Of a stretch of 64,000 bases of DNA, positions 1-8,821 are shown one piece after another. The position numbers were made by a program, and so were the translations under genes. The notes beneath the pieces were generated by a model. The model ran no database searches. It worked only from the letters and a program-made list of their open reading frames with translations, and was not told the DNA's origin. Numbering within the stretch: position 1 is the first letter of the stretch; every line of letters begins with the position of its first letter. This stretch comes from Duganella sp. Root336D2 (GTDB lineage Bacteria > Pseudomonadota > Gammaproteobacteria > Burkholderiales > Burkholderiaceae_D), in NCBI RefSeq assembly GCF_001425005.1, contig NZ_LMDB01000012.1, positions 434,001 to 498,000 of the forward strand, written 5' to 3'.

Positions 1-5
1 GCCCA

Positions 6-1631
6 ATGGATGAGTACGCCCAACAAAAATGGCTGCCTCACGAGCGCCCGCTGTTGCCGGGCTCTCCCTCTACGCCGCTGCACTCGGCGCCCAAGCGGCT
101 GGCCTTCCTGCTGGTAGGTCTGGTGGTGGCGCTGACCGGCGGCCTCGGTAACGCGCTGGTGACGGTCAACCTGGTGTATGCCCAGGGATCGCTGGGCGTG
201 ACCAGCGCGGAAATCCAGTGGCTGCCGGCGGCCTACGTCATGGGCAATGTCTCCATGAACCTGCTGCTGGTGAAGTTCCGCCAGCAGTTCGGCCTGCGCC
301 TGTTCACGGAGTTGTTCCTGCTGCTGTATGCCGTGGTTACGGTGGCCCACCTGTTCGTGCACGGCCTGGCGTCGGCCATTGCAGTGCGCGCGGCGCACGG
401 CATCAGCGGCGCAGCACTGACGGTGCTGGGGCTGTACTACGTGCTGCAGGCTTTTCCAGCGCAGCACCGCTTGAAAGGCGTGGTGCTGGGCATCGGCTTT
501 GCGCAATTATCGCTGCCGCTGGCGCGCATCTTTTCCTCCGAACTGCTGTCCATCGGCGAATGGCGCGGCTTGTACTCGTTTGAACTGGGCATGGCCTTGG
601 TGTCCTTCGGCTGCGTGCTGCTGCTCAAGCTTCCTCCGGGCGACCGCGTGAAAGCATTCGAGAAGATGGACTTCGTGACTTTTGCACTGTTTGCGCCCGG
701 AGTCGCTTTCCTGTGCGCGGTGCTGGCGCTGGGCCGCACGGTGTGGTGGTTCGAAGCGCGCTGGATCGGCTGGGCGCTGGTGGCCTTCATCGTGCTGTTC
801 ACGGCGGCGGTGGCAATCGAACATAACCGCCGCAAGCCCCTGCTCAACACGCGCTGGCTGACCACAACCAGCATGACACGCCTGGCGATCTCGGTGCTGC
901 TGATCCGCGTGGTGCAGTCGGAAGCTGGCGGTGCGGTGGGCTTCCTGCAGGCGATCGGGTTGAACAACGACCAGATGCAAACCTTGTGGCTGGTGGCCCT
1001 GGCGGGTTGCGCGCTGGGCATCCTGAGCAGTGCCCTGATCATCACGCCGCAGCGGCTGCAGCCAATGCTGATGTTCGCGCTGGCGCTGATGGCTGCCGGA
1101 GCGTGGATCGATTCGCAGGCCAGCAGCCTGACGCGCCCGGAGCAGATGTATTTCAGCCAGTTCCTGCTGGCGTTCAGCGGTACTTTCTTCCTGGGGCCGA
1201 TCTTCGTATCGGGCTTCGGCGCCGTAATTGCGCAACCGTGCAACCTGATCAGCTTTTCGCTGATGTTTTCGATGACGCAGAACCTGGGTAGCCTGCTTGG
1301 CTCGGCGCTGGTGGGCACCTTCCAGGTCGTGCGTGAAAAATTCCATTCGAGCCAGCTGGTCGAGCACCTGACGCTGCAGGACCCGCAGGTGGCGGCGCGC
1401 GTGCAGGCTTTCGGCCTGCCGTCGCTGAGCGGGGCGGCGACGAGGGAAGCCAATATCCTGGCCTATAACGATGTTTTCCTGATGATCTTCTTTGTTGCCT
1501 GCGGCACGCTGGCGTGGATGGCCCTGCATTATGCGTGGCAGGTCTGCACTGCCACCCGGGCGGCGGCGCCGGCACAGGATGCGCAGACTGGCATGGCACA
1601 GGTTTCACTTTCCAACTCGGGGGGCCAATGA
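6..1631 (+). CDS. MFS transporter, DHA2 (EmrB-like) drug/proton antiporter
   Basis: A 541-residue polytopic inner-membrane protein with about 14 hydrophobic segments, which fits the 14-TM DHA2 branch of the major facilitator superfamily. The first segment begins near residue 30 after a hydrophilic N-terminus. Together with the next two genes it forms a complete tripartite pump: MFS permease, HlyD adaptor and outer-membrane factor. Its stop overlaps the next start as ATGA, so translation is probably coupled. The ATG lies only 5 nt inside the window, so upstream regulation is not visible and a slightly earlier start cannot be excluded. The substrate is unknown; toxic organic compounds are the usual cargo of EmrAB-TolC-like pumps. 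Confidence 0.85.
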   Translation: MDEYAQQKWLPHERPLLPGSPSTPLHSAPKRLAFLLVGLVVALTGGLGNALVTVNLVYAQGSLGVTSAEIQWLPAAYVMGNVSMNLLLVKFRQQFGLRLFTELFLLLYAVVTVAHLFVHGLASAIAVRAAHGISGAALTVLGLYYVLQAFPAQHRLKGVVLGIGFAQLSLPLARIFSSELLSIGEWRGLYSFELGMALVSFGCVLLLKLPPGDRVKAFEKMDFVTFALFAPGVAFLCAVLALGRTVWWFEARWIGWALVAFIVLFTAAVAIEHNRRKPLLNTRWLTTTSMTRLAISVLLIRVVQSEAGGAVGFLQAIGLNNDQMQTLWLVALAGCALGILSSALIITPQRLQPMLMFALALMAAGAWIDSQASSLTRPEQMYFSQFLLAFSGTFFLGPIFVSGFGAVIAQPCNLISFSLMFSMTQNLGSLLGSALVGTFQVVREKFHSSQLVEHLTLQDPQVAARVQAFGLPSLSGAATREANILAYNDVFLMIFFVACGTLAWMALHYAWQVCTATRAAAPAQDAQTGMAQVSLSNSGGQ

Positions 1632-2746
1632 GCACATCACCACCAGCAAGCGAAACTGCCGCAGCGCCCCCTGCGCCCGACCGGCGCGCGCAATGGCTGT
1701 CGGGCGTCGGTTTCGCCCTGATCGCCTTGATCGGTGTGCTGGTTGTACTGTACGCGTGGCGCCTGCCGCCTTTCACCAGCCCTATCGTGTCGACCGAAAA
1801 TGCCACTGTGCGTGGCCAGGTGACGGTGATCGGCTCGCAGTTGCCGGCCTATGTCGCGGACGTGAAAGTGCAGGACTTCCAGTTCGTTCGCAAGGGCGAT
1901 TTGCTGGTGGAGCTGGATTCGCGCATCTACCGCCAGCGTTTCGAGCAGGCGCAGGCCCAGTTGGCTGCGCAAAAGGCAGCGCTGGCGAACTGGGAACAGT
2001 CGCGCGCCAGCGCCAAGGCAGGCATTGCACTGCAAGAGGCGGTGCTCTCAAACGCGCAGGCGCAAGCTGCGCGCGCCTCGGCCGACTACAGGCGTGCGGA
2101 GCAACTGGTCGGCGACGGCTCGCTGTCGGTGCGCGAGCAGGACGCCCAGCGTGCGGCCCGCGCGCAGGCGCAAGCGGCGGTAGCGCAGGCCAGGGCGAAT
2201 GTCGATATCGCGCGGCAGCAAGCGCAGTCGGTCACCGTCAATCGCGGCGCGCTGGAGGCTACGGTGGCGAATGCGGAGGCGGCGCTGAAGGCCGCGACCG
2301 TGGACCTGGACAACACGCGCATCATTGCACCGGCAGATGGACAGTTGGGGCAGGTGAATGTGCGGCGCGGCGCCTATGTGGGTTCAGGCGCCCAGCTTAT
2401 GGGGCTGGTGCCGCGCGACATGTGGGTCATCGCCAACCTCAAGGAAACGCAGATGAACGGCGTGCAGGTGGGGCAGGGGGCGACCTTCAAGGTCGACGCG
2501 CTGGACGGCGCGACGCTGACCGGGCAGGTCGAACGCATATCGCCCGCTACCGGCTCCGAGTTCGCCGTGCTGCCGGCGGATAATGCCACAGGCAACTTCG
2601 TCAAGATCTCGCAGCGGATTCCGGTTCGCATCAAGATTGACCAGGGCCAGAAGCTGGCACAGCGCCTGCGCCCGGGGATGTCGGTGATCGTCAGCATCGA
2701 TACAGCCTCGGTGCTGAATGAAAAAACGGACGGGGCGCGGCCATGA
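1628..2746 (+). CDS. HlyD/EmrA-family periplasmic adaptor of MFS pump
   Basis: A 372-residue membrane-fusion protein. One N-terminal TM segment lies near residues 20-45. It is followed by a biotinyl/lipoyl-like half-motif, a long Ala/Gln-rich coiled-coil hairpin (about residues 90-220) and a beta-barrel domain. It would bridge the MFS permease upstream and the outer-membrane factor downstream. The start chosen is the ATG overlapping the MFS stop (ATGA); an in-frame upstream ATG lies deep inside the MFS gene and is not needed. The stop again overlaps the next start as ATGA, so the three genes look translationally coupled. Confidence 0.88.
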   Translation: MSTSPPASETAAAPPAPDRRAQWLSGVGFALIALIGVLVVLYAWRLPPFTSPIVSTENATVRGQVTVIGSQLPAYVADVKVQDFQFVRKGDLLVELDSRIYRQRFEQAQAQLAAQKAALANWEQSRASAKAGIALQEAVLSNAQAQAARASADYRRAEQLVGDGSLSVREQDAQRAARAQAQAAVAQARANVDIARQQAQSVTVNRGALEATVANAEAALKAATVDLDNTRIIAPADGQLGQVNVRRGAYVGSGAQLMGLVPRDMWVIANLKETQMNGVQVGQGATFKVDALDGATLTGQVERISPATGSEFAVLPADNATGNFVKISQRIPVRIKIDQGQKLAQRLRPGMSVIVSIDTASVLNEKTDGARP

Positions 2747-4122
2747 AACGCAGCGCTGCCGCCGCAGGGGTAGCCCTGGTGCTGGCTGGCTGCGCCGCGC
2801 GCATCCCCGCACCGATTGAATCGCAGCTATCGGTTCCCGCGCAATGGCGTAGCCAGGCAGCCGGCATGGAAAAGGCTGCGCTGGAGCGCGAGTGGTGGCA
2901 GGCGTATGGCGATCCGGCGCTGTCGGACCTGGTGGCGCGCGTACTGCGGCACAATACGGATGTGCGGCTGGCACAACTGCGGGTGGCGGAGTTTCGCGCC
3001 CGGCTGGCCGCAGCGGATGCGAACCGGGCGCCGACGCTGGGTGCAACCTTGACTCCGGTGCGCACGCGCACGCTGGCCTACAACGGCGTGCCAGCCATCA
3101 CCAACCTGTTTGCAGGCGAATTCCAGGCCGCCTATGAAATCGACTTGTGGGGGCGCCTGGCTCACGCCAGCGAAGCCGCGGCCCAATCGCTGGCCGCGGA
3201 ACGCGCCAATGCGGATGCTGCGCAACTGTCGGTGGCGGCCCTGGCGGCCAACGGCTACCTGCAGTTGCGCGGGCTTGACGCACAGCTTGACCTGGCGCGC
3301 GCCACGCTGGATTTGCGCGAGCAATCGCGCCGGCTTGCGCAGCGGCAGTTTGAAACCGGCTATACCTCGCGCCTGGAATGGCTGCAGGCGCAGGCCGAGT
3401 ACGAGGCGGCAGCAGAGCAGGTGCCCCAGTTGCTGCGGCAGATCAGCGAGCAGGAAAACGCGCTGTCCCTGCTGGCCGGCAGCAGCCCCGGTCCGATCGC
3501 GCGCGGCAAGACCCTGGACGAGCTGTCGCCGCCGGTAATCCCGGTCGGCCTGCCATCAACCCTGCTGCAACGACGCCCGGACATCGCGCGCGCCGGGCAT
3601 GGTGTAGCCGCGGCGAAGTCCGGCGTGCAGGCGACCAGCGAACAATTACTGCCCACATTGCGCCTGACCGCTACCGGCGGCGTGCAATCGACGGATTTCA
3701 GCAAGTTCCTGCATGATCCGGCCTTCCTGTGGCGGGTGGGCGCGGGGCTGGCGGCTCCGGTCTGGGACGGCGGCCGTGTACAGGCCCAGACCGATGCCGC
3801 CGCCGCGCAGCGCGACCAGTCGCTGGTAGCCTATGAGCAAACAGTGCGCGTCGCGCTTGCCGAAGTTGAAAACAGCCTGAGCGCCTTGCAGCGCCTGCGC
3901 GAGCAGACGGTGCAGAACGACGCCCGCCGCGCCACGGCGGCAGAAACGCTGCGCATTGCGCGCAACCGCTACCGCAATGGCTACGCGTCCTACCTGGAAG
4001 AACTCGATGCCCAACGCACCCTGTTCAATGCCGACGTGACGCGCCTCCAGTTGCGCAGCCGCCTGCTGGGCGCCAGCGTGGACTTGTACCGGGCGCTGGG
4101 CGGCGGCTGGGCGGGCGACTAG
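2743..4122 (+). CDS. NodT-family outer-membrane efflux lipoprotein
   Basis: A 459-residue outer-membrane factor of the TolC/NodT type. The N-terminus is a lipoprotein signal with lipobox LAGC near residue 16. Two long helical OEP repeats follow (roughly residues 50-240 and 260-455), with typical motifs such as the RRPD stretch starting the second repeat and a conserved GGxVQ-like segment. It completes the pump of the two preceding genes. It converges with the exosortase-associated gene on the other strand, the two 3' ends overlapping by 4 bp. Confidence 0.88.
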   Translation: MKRSAAAAGVALVLAGCAARIPAPIESQLSVPAQWRSQAAGMEKAALEREWWQAYGDPALSDLVARVLRHNTDVRLAQLRVAEFRARLAAADANRAPTLGATLTPVRTRTLAYNGVPAITNLFAGEFQAAYEIDLWGRLAHASEAAAQSLAAERANADAAQLSVAALAANGYLQLRGLDAQLDLARATLDLREQSRRLAQRQFETGYTSRLEWLQAQAEYEAAAEQVPQLLRQISEQENALSLLAGSSPGPIARGKTLDELSPPVIPVGLPSTLLQRRPDIARAGHGVAAAKSGVQATSEQLLPTLRLTATGGVQSTDFSKFLHDPAFLWRVGAGLAAPVWDGGRVQAQTDAAAAQRDQSLVAYEQTVRVALAEVENSLSALQRLREQTVQNDARRATAAETLRIARNRYRNGYASYLEELDAQRTLFNADVTRLQLRSRLLGASVDLYRALGGGWAGD

Positions 4123-4637
4123 CTGCCAACGTTCTGCGCAACGGTAATGGCCCACCACGGGCCTTTCGTTTGGCCCAGTTGCGCGGCCCAATACCATGCC
4201 GAGACGTCGCTCCACTGTCCGCCGTAGGCATCGGCGATGCGTTCGTGAACCTCCAGCTTTTGCGTTCCCCGCGATGCAATGAAGCCGGACCAGCGCTCTT
4301 GCCCGACGATTTTGACTGGCTGCACGGTAAGTTCGTAGCCGTTCGCCTTGAAGCAGTCGCTGCTTGCGTGGAGCTTGCGCGTGCCCTGGTCCACCCAGCG
4401 GATGACGATTTCGCGCTCGCCATCGCTGAAACGGCCGACACGGCCGGGAAAGTTCTGCTGGAAGCGCGTCTCGATCGGCGTCAGGGGAAGCGGGGTGAGC
4501 TTTCGGCCCTCGAAGCTTGTGGGCCATCCCGGGAAGCCGGCGGTTACGCGGGCACCGGCGTTGTTCTCGAAAGCCAGCGGCGCGAGGGACGCTAAAGCGC
4601 ATAGGCCGGCAAATGCAATGGTGGCGAGCGATTTCAT
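4119..4637 (-). CDS. Exosortase-associated, EpsI-like periplasmic protein
   Basis: A 172-residue protein with an N-terminal signal peptide (about 22 residues). The mature domain resembles the EpsI (DUF3485) proteins that accompany or are fused to exosortases; the segment ASSDCFKANGY looks like the conserved Cys region of that family. The ATG at 4637 overlaps the stop of the exosortase gene (ATGA), so it is the third gene of a coupled operon. EpsI-like partners are thought to act with exosortase outside the cytoplasmic membrane, but the biochemical role is unknown. Assignment rests on context plus a weak motif. Confidence 0.65.
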   Translation of the reverse strand: MKSLATIAFAGLCALASLAPLAFENNAGARVTAGFPGWPTSFEGRKLTPLPLTPIETRFQQNFPGRVGRFSDGEREIVIRWVDQGTRKLHASSDCFKANGYELTVQPVKIVGQERWSGFIASRGTQKLEVHERIADAYGGQWSDVSAWYWAAQLGQTKGPWWAITVAQNVGS

Positions 4638-5419
4638 GCTGCGGGCGGCTCCAGGCGGCGGGTCATGAAGAGGATACCTGCACCCGCGGCAGCAAAACTG
4701 ACAATACCGATGGCGCCATGGGCTGTAGCGGGCAGCTGCACGATGCCGGCCTCCATATAGAACAGTGCCGTGGCGCGGACGGCGTTGGCGGCGACGACGG
4801 CGACGATTGCCAGCATCAGGGCGGCGGCCGTACGCAAGGACGACAGCCGGACTGCGCCAGCCAAGGTGGCGGCCAGCAGCAGTCCGGCCCACAGCATTTT
4901 TACGCCACTGCAAGGAGCATCGATGGCAACCAGTTGTCCGTGCCATGCCAGCATGGCGCCCTCGCGCGCGACCGCGATGCCGTTCATGCGCAGCAGGAAT
5001 ACCGACAGGTCGCCAGCGATAACGCGCAGTGGATAACCCAGGTAGAACTGCAAGGTCGCCGCAAACGGCAGCGCCAGGATGCACAGCGCGAACAAGGCCA
5101 TGTCAAAACGCTTGCCCAGCCGCAGGCTGCTGGCCAGCGTGGTGAGCGCCAGCGCAAAAACCAGGGAGCGAGCCGGAACAGGAACGTGGCATGCAGTGGC
5201 GGCGAGGTAGGCGGCCAGGCATGCGCTCGGCAGCAGTAGCGGACGGGCCAAGGCAGCGCGTTTCGGCGTCAAAGCGATGCTGGCGGCAGCAGCGGCAATG
5301 GCCAGCAGCCCGGCACTGTCGTTCGATCCATCCAAGGTTCCGGCTACGAACCAGTGCAGGGCTGGCCAGAACGCCAGGCATAAGGCGGCCAGCAGCAGCG
5401 AAAATGGCGGCAGCTTCAT
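4634..5419 (-). CDS. Exosortase (PEP-CTERM protein-sorting transpeptidase)
   Basis: A 261-residue, very hydrophobic protein with about eight TM segments. The exosortase/archaeosortase catalytic triad is visible: Cys170 in APCSG, Arg215 in NAVRA, and His234 in AHG. Exosortases are proposed to cut PEP-CTERM tails in the membrane and transfer the protein to an acceptor. I chose the ATG at 5419 because it overlaps the stop of the upstream PEP-CTERM gene as ATGA; an ATG at 5443 is possible but would add a larger overlap. It lies immediately after a gene with a PEP-CTERM tail, which is therefore its likely and perhaps only substrate. No exopolysaccharide genes are nearby. Confidence 0.85.
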   Translation of the reverse strand: MKLPPFSLLLAALCLAFWPALHWFVAGTLDGSNDSAGLLAIAAAAASIALTPKRAALARPLLLPSACLAAYLAATACHVPVPARSLVFALALTTLASSLRLGKRFDMALFALCILALPFAATLQFYLGYPLRVIAGDLSVFLLRMNGIAVAREGAMLAWHGQLVAIDAPCSGVKMLWAGLLLAATLAGAVRLSSLRTAAALMLAIVAVVAANAVRATALFYMEAGIVQLPATAHGAIGIVSFAAAGAGILFMTRRLEPPAA

Positions 5420-7764
5420 TGGCTGCGGTAGCGGCGATGCCATGCCAGCATGAGGGCCGCTACCATGATCATGGCCCAGGTTTCCGGTTCCGGAATGGTT
5501 GGCACGCTGCCAGGCGGCACTGGCTCCAGGCCCGCATCCTTATATTGCTCGCGTGTTTCCAGCACGACGGCGCCGGAAACGGCAGTGACCAGCTGGTAGC
5601 GCGTGGCCAGCGTGACGGCAGCGCCGCTCCGGCCCGGGTCCGCGCTCATGGCAGTGACTTCGTTTGCTGCCCACAACCGAACCAGGTGCTGGGAGCTACG
5701 GCTGGATAGCGGCATGCCGCTGCCGCTGCGGCGCTCGCGGGACAGGACCGTTTGCGTGGCTCCCGGTTGCCACTGCGCCAACAGCTTGCGCAGGTCATCG
5801 CCCACGTTGCCGAAGCCGGGTACAGCGCTTACTCCCTTGAGTTGCTGGGCAATCTCGTTGGGCCCACGCTCCAGCGCCAGGTCATACAGGGCAACCTGGC
5901 TTGCACGGCGTTCAAAGCGCTGCCGCAAGGCTTCAGCCGACTGCGATGCCAGCGGTTGTGCGCCATGTATCCATACGATCGCGCCGCGTGACGACATGGC
6001 AGCCCAGTCCCACGCCGCGCCCAGTGCTTCGCTGTTATCGCGTCCGCCTTTGAATTCCAGCTGCGCGAGGTACTGGCGCGTGAGGAGCGAGTTGGCGCTG
6101 TTATGAAGGAACAGCGCCGGCTTTTCATCGTCGGCAAATACCACGGCCATCTCGCTGTTTGCGGGCAAGGATGCCAGCCCTTCAAGCAGCTGGCGTTTGC
6201 GCTGCTGCATGGACAAGGAGCCGTCAATGACCACGGCAACCCGCTGGGGCGGCATGGCTGCGGTTTCGCTGAACTTCTGGACGACGATCTTTCCGTCATT
6301 GCTTATCTGGTCGGGGCTCCAGGCCAGCGCTGCCGGACGGCTAGCGGGCGCCCAGACCGTGTGCATCGGCTGCCATGGCGACGGCTCTTCCAGCTCGCCA
6401 CGGACGGCATACAGGTCGCGGGGACCCGCTTGTGCATTCAGTCCAGGGCTGCCTTTCAAAGGGGCCGTCGATTCGAACCAAACCGCGTGGCGCAGGTCCG
6501 GGGCCAGGTCGAAGTTGCGTTCGCTGAAAGCCGGCAGCTGGAGATGCATCGCGCCTTGCGCGGGAGGAGCCATGGGAACGGTGATGCCCAGGCGGATTTT
6601 CATGTTGCCCGAAGGAGGAATCGGGAACAGCTGCACCAGCACCCGGTCGTTGCCCGCCGTGGTGACCAGCAATGGATCGCGGCTCTGCCTGACCACTTTT
6701 GCGTAGGCCTCGCGCACTTGTGCGCGGCCGCCGAAGGCAGCCTCACGCTCCTCACCGTCAATCCAAAGCGTTGCGCGCGAAACTACGCCGCCCGGCGGCA
6801 AGGCGATTTCGGCCCGGCCTTCCTGCTGGCCCGGTGACTTGTTGTGGAACTCCATGGTCCATTCCATGTAGCCCAGCGCGGCATTGGCATCGATCGAGCC
6901 ATCCATGCGCGAGGCCACAAGGGCTATGTCGTTGACGCGCTGGCCTACACTGGTGCCTCCCCGGTCATTGTCGAAAGTGCGCTCCCAATCGCGCATCGAG
7001 CGGTGCAGTGGGGCGGGATGGGAATTGAACACGGTGCCCGTCACCCGATAGAAGGTGGTTCTTGCTTGCTCCGGGTCGCTCTCCGTCTGGCTGGTGAACA
7101 GGGTGCCGAGCAAGTCGGTCGCTTGCCCCGCCTGCCGGTAGCAAAGGCGCAGCATCATTTTTTCATCGCCGGCCTTGCGCAGGAGCTGGATGCCGCGCAG
7201 CCGGGTCGCGGCAGAATCCGATGCGGCCATCTGCATGCCTATCCGTGTCAAAGTGGAAGGGGCATCAATCGCCAGCAGTACAAGAAAGGCGAGCGCTATG
7301 CCTTTCCATAGCTTGCCGGGCGGCTGGCCGCTGCGAGATTTCAAAGCCTTGCGGGCAAAGACGGCGCATAGCAGGGCAAGCATCGGCGAAAGCCCGAGCA
7401 GTCCGATGCCGAAGGCGATAATCGCGATTGCTGCAATGGGGGATATCGGCAGGAACACCAGGCTGTAAAACACGGCCACGCCGGCAGAGAAGGTGTGCAG
7501 CAAGGCCCAGCGCGGCGGCACGGCTTCGCCGCGCACGAGCGCCAGCAGAAGCCGCGCATTTGCCAGCGGTATCGTGGCGTAGAGGATGAAGTGAAGCGGC
7601 GTTGGCAGGGGATCGAAGAAGATCTGGCGGCACATGCCGGTGAATGATTCGAACAGCAATGCGGCTATGGGCAGCACCACCCCGAACAGCGCAACAAAGG
7701 CGATGGTGCCATGGGGCTGGCGCGGCCGGCGCGGCAGGTCTTCTGCGGAGGAGTGTTCGGGCAT
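5416..7764 (-). CDS. PEP-CTERM integral membrane protein with VIT and vWA domains
   Basis: A 782-residue protein. After a short hydrophilic N-terminus there are about five TM segments (residues ~25-190). A VIT-like region (about 260-440) and a von Willebrand A domain (about 500-660) with MIDAS motif DGSLS follow. The C-terminus is a classic PEP-CTERM signal: PEPETWAM, a hydrophobic helix and the basic tail HRRYR. Integral membrane PEP-CTERM proteins are a recognised unusual class. It is first in a coupled operon with an exosortase and an EpsI-like protein, suggesting a dedicated sorting pair. The start is ATG 7764; a TTG at 7794 is also in frame. The ribosome-binding site and ATG lie in a stable hairpin (see 7763-7795). 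Confidence 0.82.
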   Translation of the reverse strand: MPEHSSAEDLPRRPRQPHGTIAFVALFGVVLPIAALLFESFTGMCRQIFFDPLPTPLHFILYATIPLANARLLLALVRGEAVPPRWALLHTFSAGVAVFYSLVFLPISPIAAIAIIAFGIGLLGLSPMLALLCAVFARKALKSRSGQPPGKLWKGIALAFLVLLAIDAPSTLTRIGMQMAASDSAATRLRGIQLLRKAGDEKMMLRLCYRQAGQATDLLGTLFTSQTESDPEQARTTFYRVTGTVFNSHPAPLHRSMRDWERTFDNDRGGTSVGQRVNDIALVASRMDGSIDANAALGYMEWTMEFHNKSPGQQEGRAEIALPPGGVVSRATLWIDGEEREAAFGGRAQVREAYAKVVRQSRDPLLVTTAGNDRVLVQLFPIPPSGNMKIRLGITVPMAPPAQGAMHLQLPAFSERNFDLAPDLRHAVWFESTAPLKGSPGLNAQAGPRDLYAVRGELEEPSPWQPMHTVWAPASRPAALAWSPDQISNDGKIVVQKFSETAAMPPQRVAVVIDGSLSMQQRKRQLLEGLASLPANSEMAVVFADDEKPALFLHNSANSLLTRQYLAQLEFKGGRDNSEALGAAWDWAAMSSRGAIVWIHGAQPLASQSAEALRQRFERRASQVALYDLALERGPNEIAQQLKGVSAVPGFGNVGDDLRKLLAQWQPGATQTVLSRERRSGSGMPLSSRSSQHLVRLWAANEVTAMSADPGRSGAAVTLATRYQLVTAVSGAVVLETREQYKDAGLEPVPPGSVPTIPEPETWAMIMVAALMLAWHRRYRSQ

Positions 7765-7795
7765 TGCGCTTCCAATGTGGATAGGGAAGCGCAAT
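7763..7795 (-). promoter_or_regulatory. Hairpin sequestering the ribosome-binding site and start codon
   Basis: On the minus strand, ATTGCGCTTCC (7795-7785) is followed by an 11-nt loop and the perfect complement GGAAGCGCAAT (7773-7763). The right arm contains the GGAAG ribosome-binding site and the first two bases of the ATG at 7764. An 11-bp perfect stem there should hinder initiation, suggesting translational control such as thermosensing or coupling to an upstream event. The structure is read directly from the sequence; the function is inferred. Confidence 0.6.
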
Positions 7796-7848
7796 CCTAG
7801 TTGATGAATGTGCGTTGACTATGTGTTTCGTGTGAAGCTGCGCGCCGC

Positions 7849-8334
7849 CTAATGCAGAAGGTGGCCGTGCACTTCAGCAGTCAGCTTGTCTATGCGTTCG
7901 ACCAGCTGCTTGGTGGTCTCGGTCAACTCGGTATTCTGGCGAAGCAGCTCCATCATCTGTGCCGTATGGCGCGCCGCCTGCTGCGCCAGCGCTTCCCGGT
8001 GCCGGGCGTCGGCATCATTATGGGCTTTGTCACGCTCGGCCTGGCGGGTCTGCGCCAGCAGGATCAGCGGCGCCGCGTAGGCGGCCTGCAGGCTGAATGC
8101 AAGGTTCAGCAGGATGAAGGGGTAGCGGTCGAAATGCGCGAAGCCCCATATGTTGGCGCCGATCCACAGCGCGACAATGATAGTCTGTGCCCCCAGGAAT
8201 AGCGGGGTACCGAAGAAGCGGGCGAAGGCTTCCGCTTTCAGGCCGAAGGTGTCCGCGCCAAACGTCTTGCTCAGGTGTTCATGCTCGCGGTGGAAGCGCA
8301 GGTGGTCGCCGTCGTGGCCTGGCTGGGCGCTCAT
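7849..8334 (-). CDS. DUF1003 family membrane protein
   Basis: A 161-residue protein. A charged N-terminus leads to two closely spaced TM helices (about residues 40-95) with the family-typical pattern FGTPLFLGAQ and NLAFSLQAAYAAPLILLAQ. A hydrophilic coiled-coil C-terminus follows, rich in Gln, Glu and His. The DUF1003 function is unknown. It lies 12 bp downstream of the GyrI-like gene on the same strand and may be the last gene of the RND efflux operon. Confidence 0.8.
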   Translation of the reverse strand: MSAQPGHDGDHLRFHREHEHLSKTFGADTFGLKAEAFARFFGTPLFLGAQTIIVALWIGANIWGFAHFDRYPFILLNLAFSLQAAYAAPLILLAQTRQAERDKAHNDADARHREALAQQAARHTAQMMELLRQNTELTETTKQLVERIDKLTAEVHGHLLH

Positions 8335-8346
8335 GACATTCTTTCC

Positions 8347-8811
8347 TTAGTCGACCGGGATGAACAGTTCGCAGGCAAATTCACCTGTTTCCGGATCTGC
8401 ACGGAAGTCGGCGGCATAGCGTTCGAAGCAGGGGCCGGGGCGGCTTGCCAGCCCCGCTGAGGGCAGGCCCTCGCTGTAGAAGGCATGCCACGCTTCGCCG
8501 ATGCCGGCCGGGTCGCCGTAGTAATCGGCCACCGCGTAGCGCCCGCCGGGAATGGTGGCCAGCGCCGCCGGCGGCGGCGCCGGGTCATCATGGCCGATTT
8601 CGACGCAGGCGTCGTAGCGGCATTTTTCCGGCGGCGTATTGCCGGGATCATCCATCGCTACGCCATAAGTGACCCGCCCCAGCAGGCCGTTGTCCCGCAT
8701 CCAGGGCGCCACGACGCCGCGCCAGAATTCGCCCAATGCCGGTCCAAAGGGGCCGGTGTGGCGCAGGAAGGCGACACGGGCGGGAGCAATTTCGATGGCG
8801 CGGACTTTCAT
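8347..8811 (-). CDS. GyrI-like / AraC effector-binding-domain protein
   Basis: A 154-residue soluble protein that is a stand-alone GyrI-like (SbmC, AraC effector-binding) fold: KVRAIEIAPARVAFLRHTGP at the start, a central DACVEIG and a C-terminal ELFIPVD are typical. Such domains bind small hydrophobic ligands; some family members act on cyclopropanoid toxins or inhibit gyrase. The ATG at 8811 fits the family N-terminus better than the upstream ATG at 8910, which would overlap the RND gene. It lies 10 bp after the RND gene, so a ligand-binding role linked to the pump is plausible. Confidence 0.78.
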   Translation of the reverse strand: MKVRAIEIAPARVAFLRHTGPFGPALGEFWRGVVAPWMRDNGLLGRVTYGVAMDDPGNTPPEKCRYDACVEIGHDDPAPPPAALATIPGGRYAVADYYGDPAGIGEAWHAFYSEGLPSAGLASRPGPCFERYAADFRADPETGEFACELFIPVD

Positions 8812-8821
8812 GGCAGGCTCC

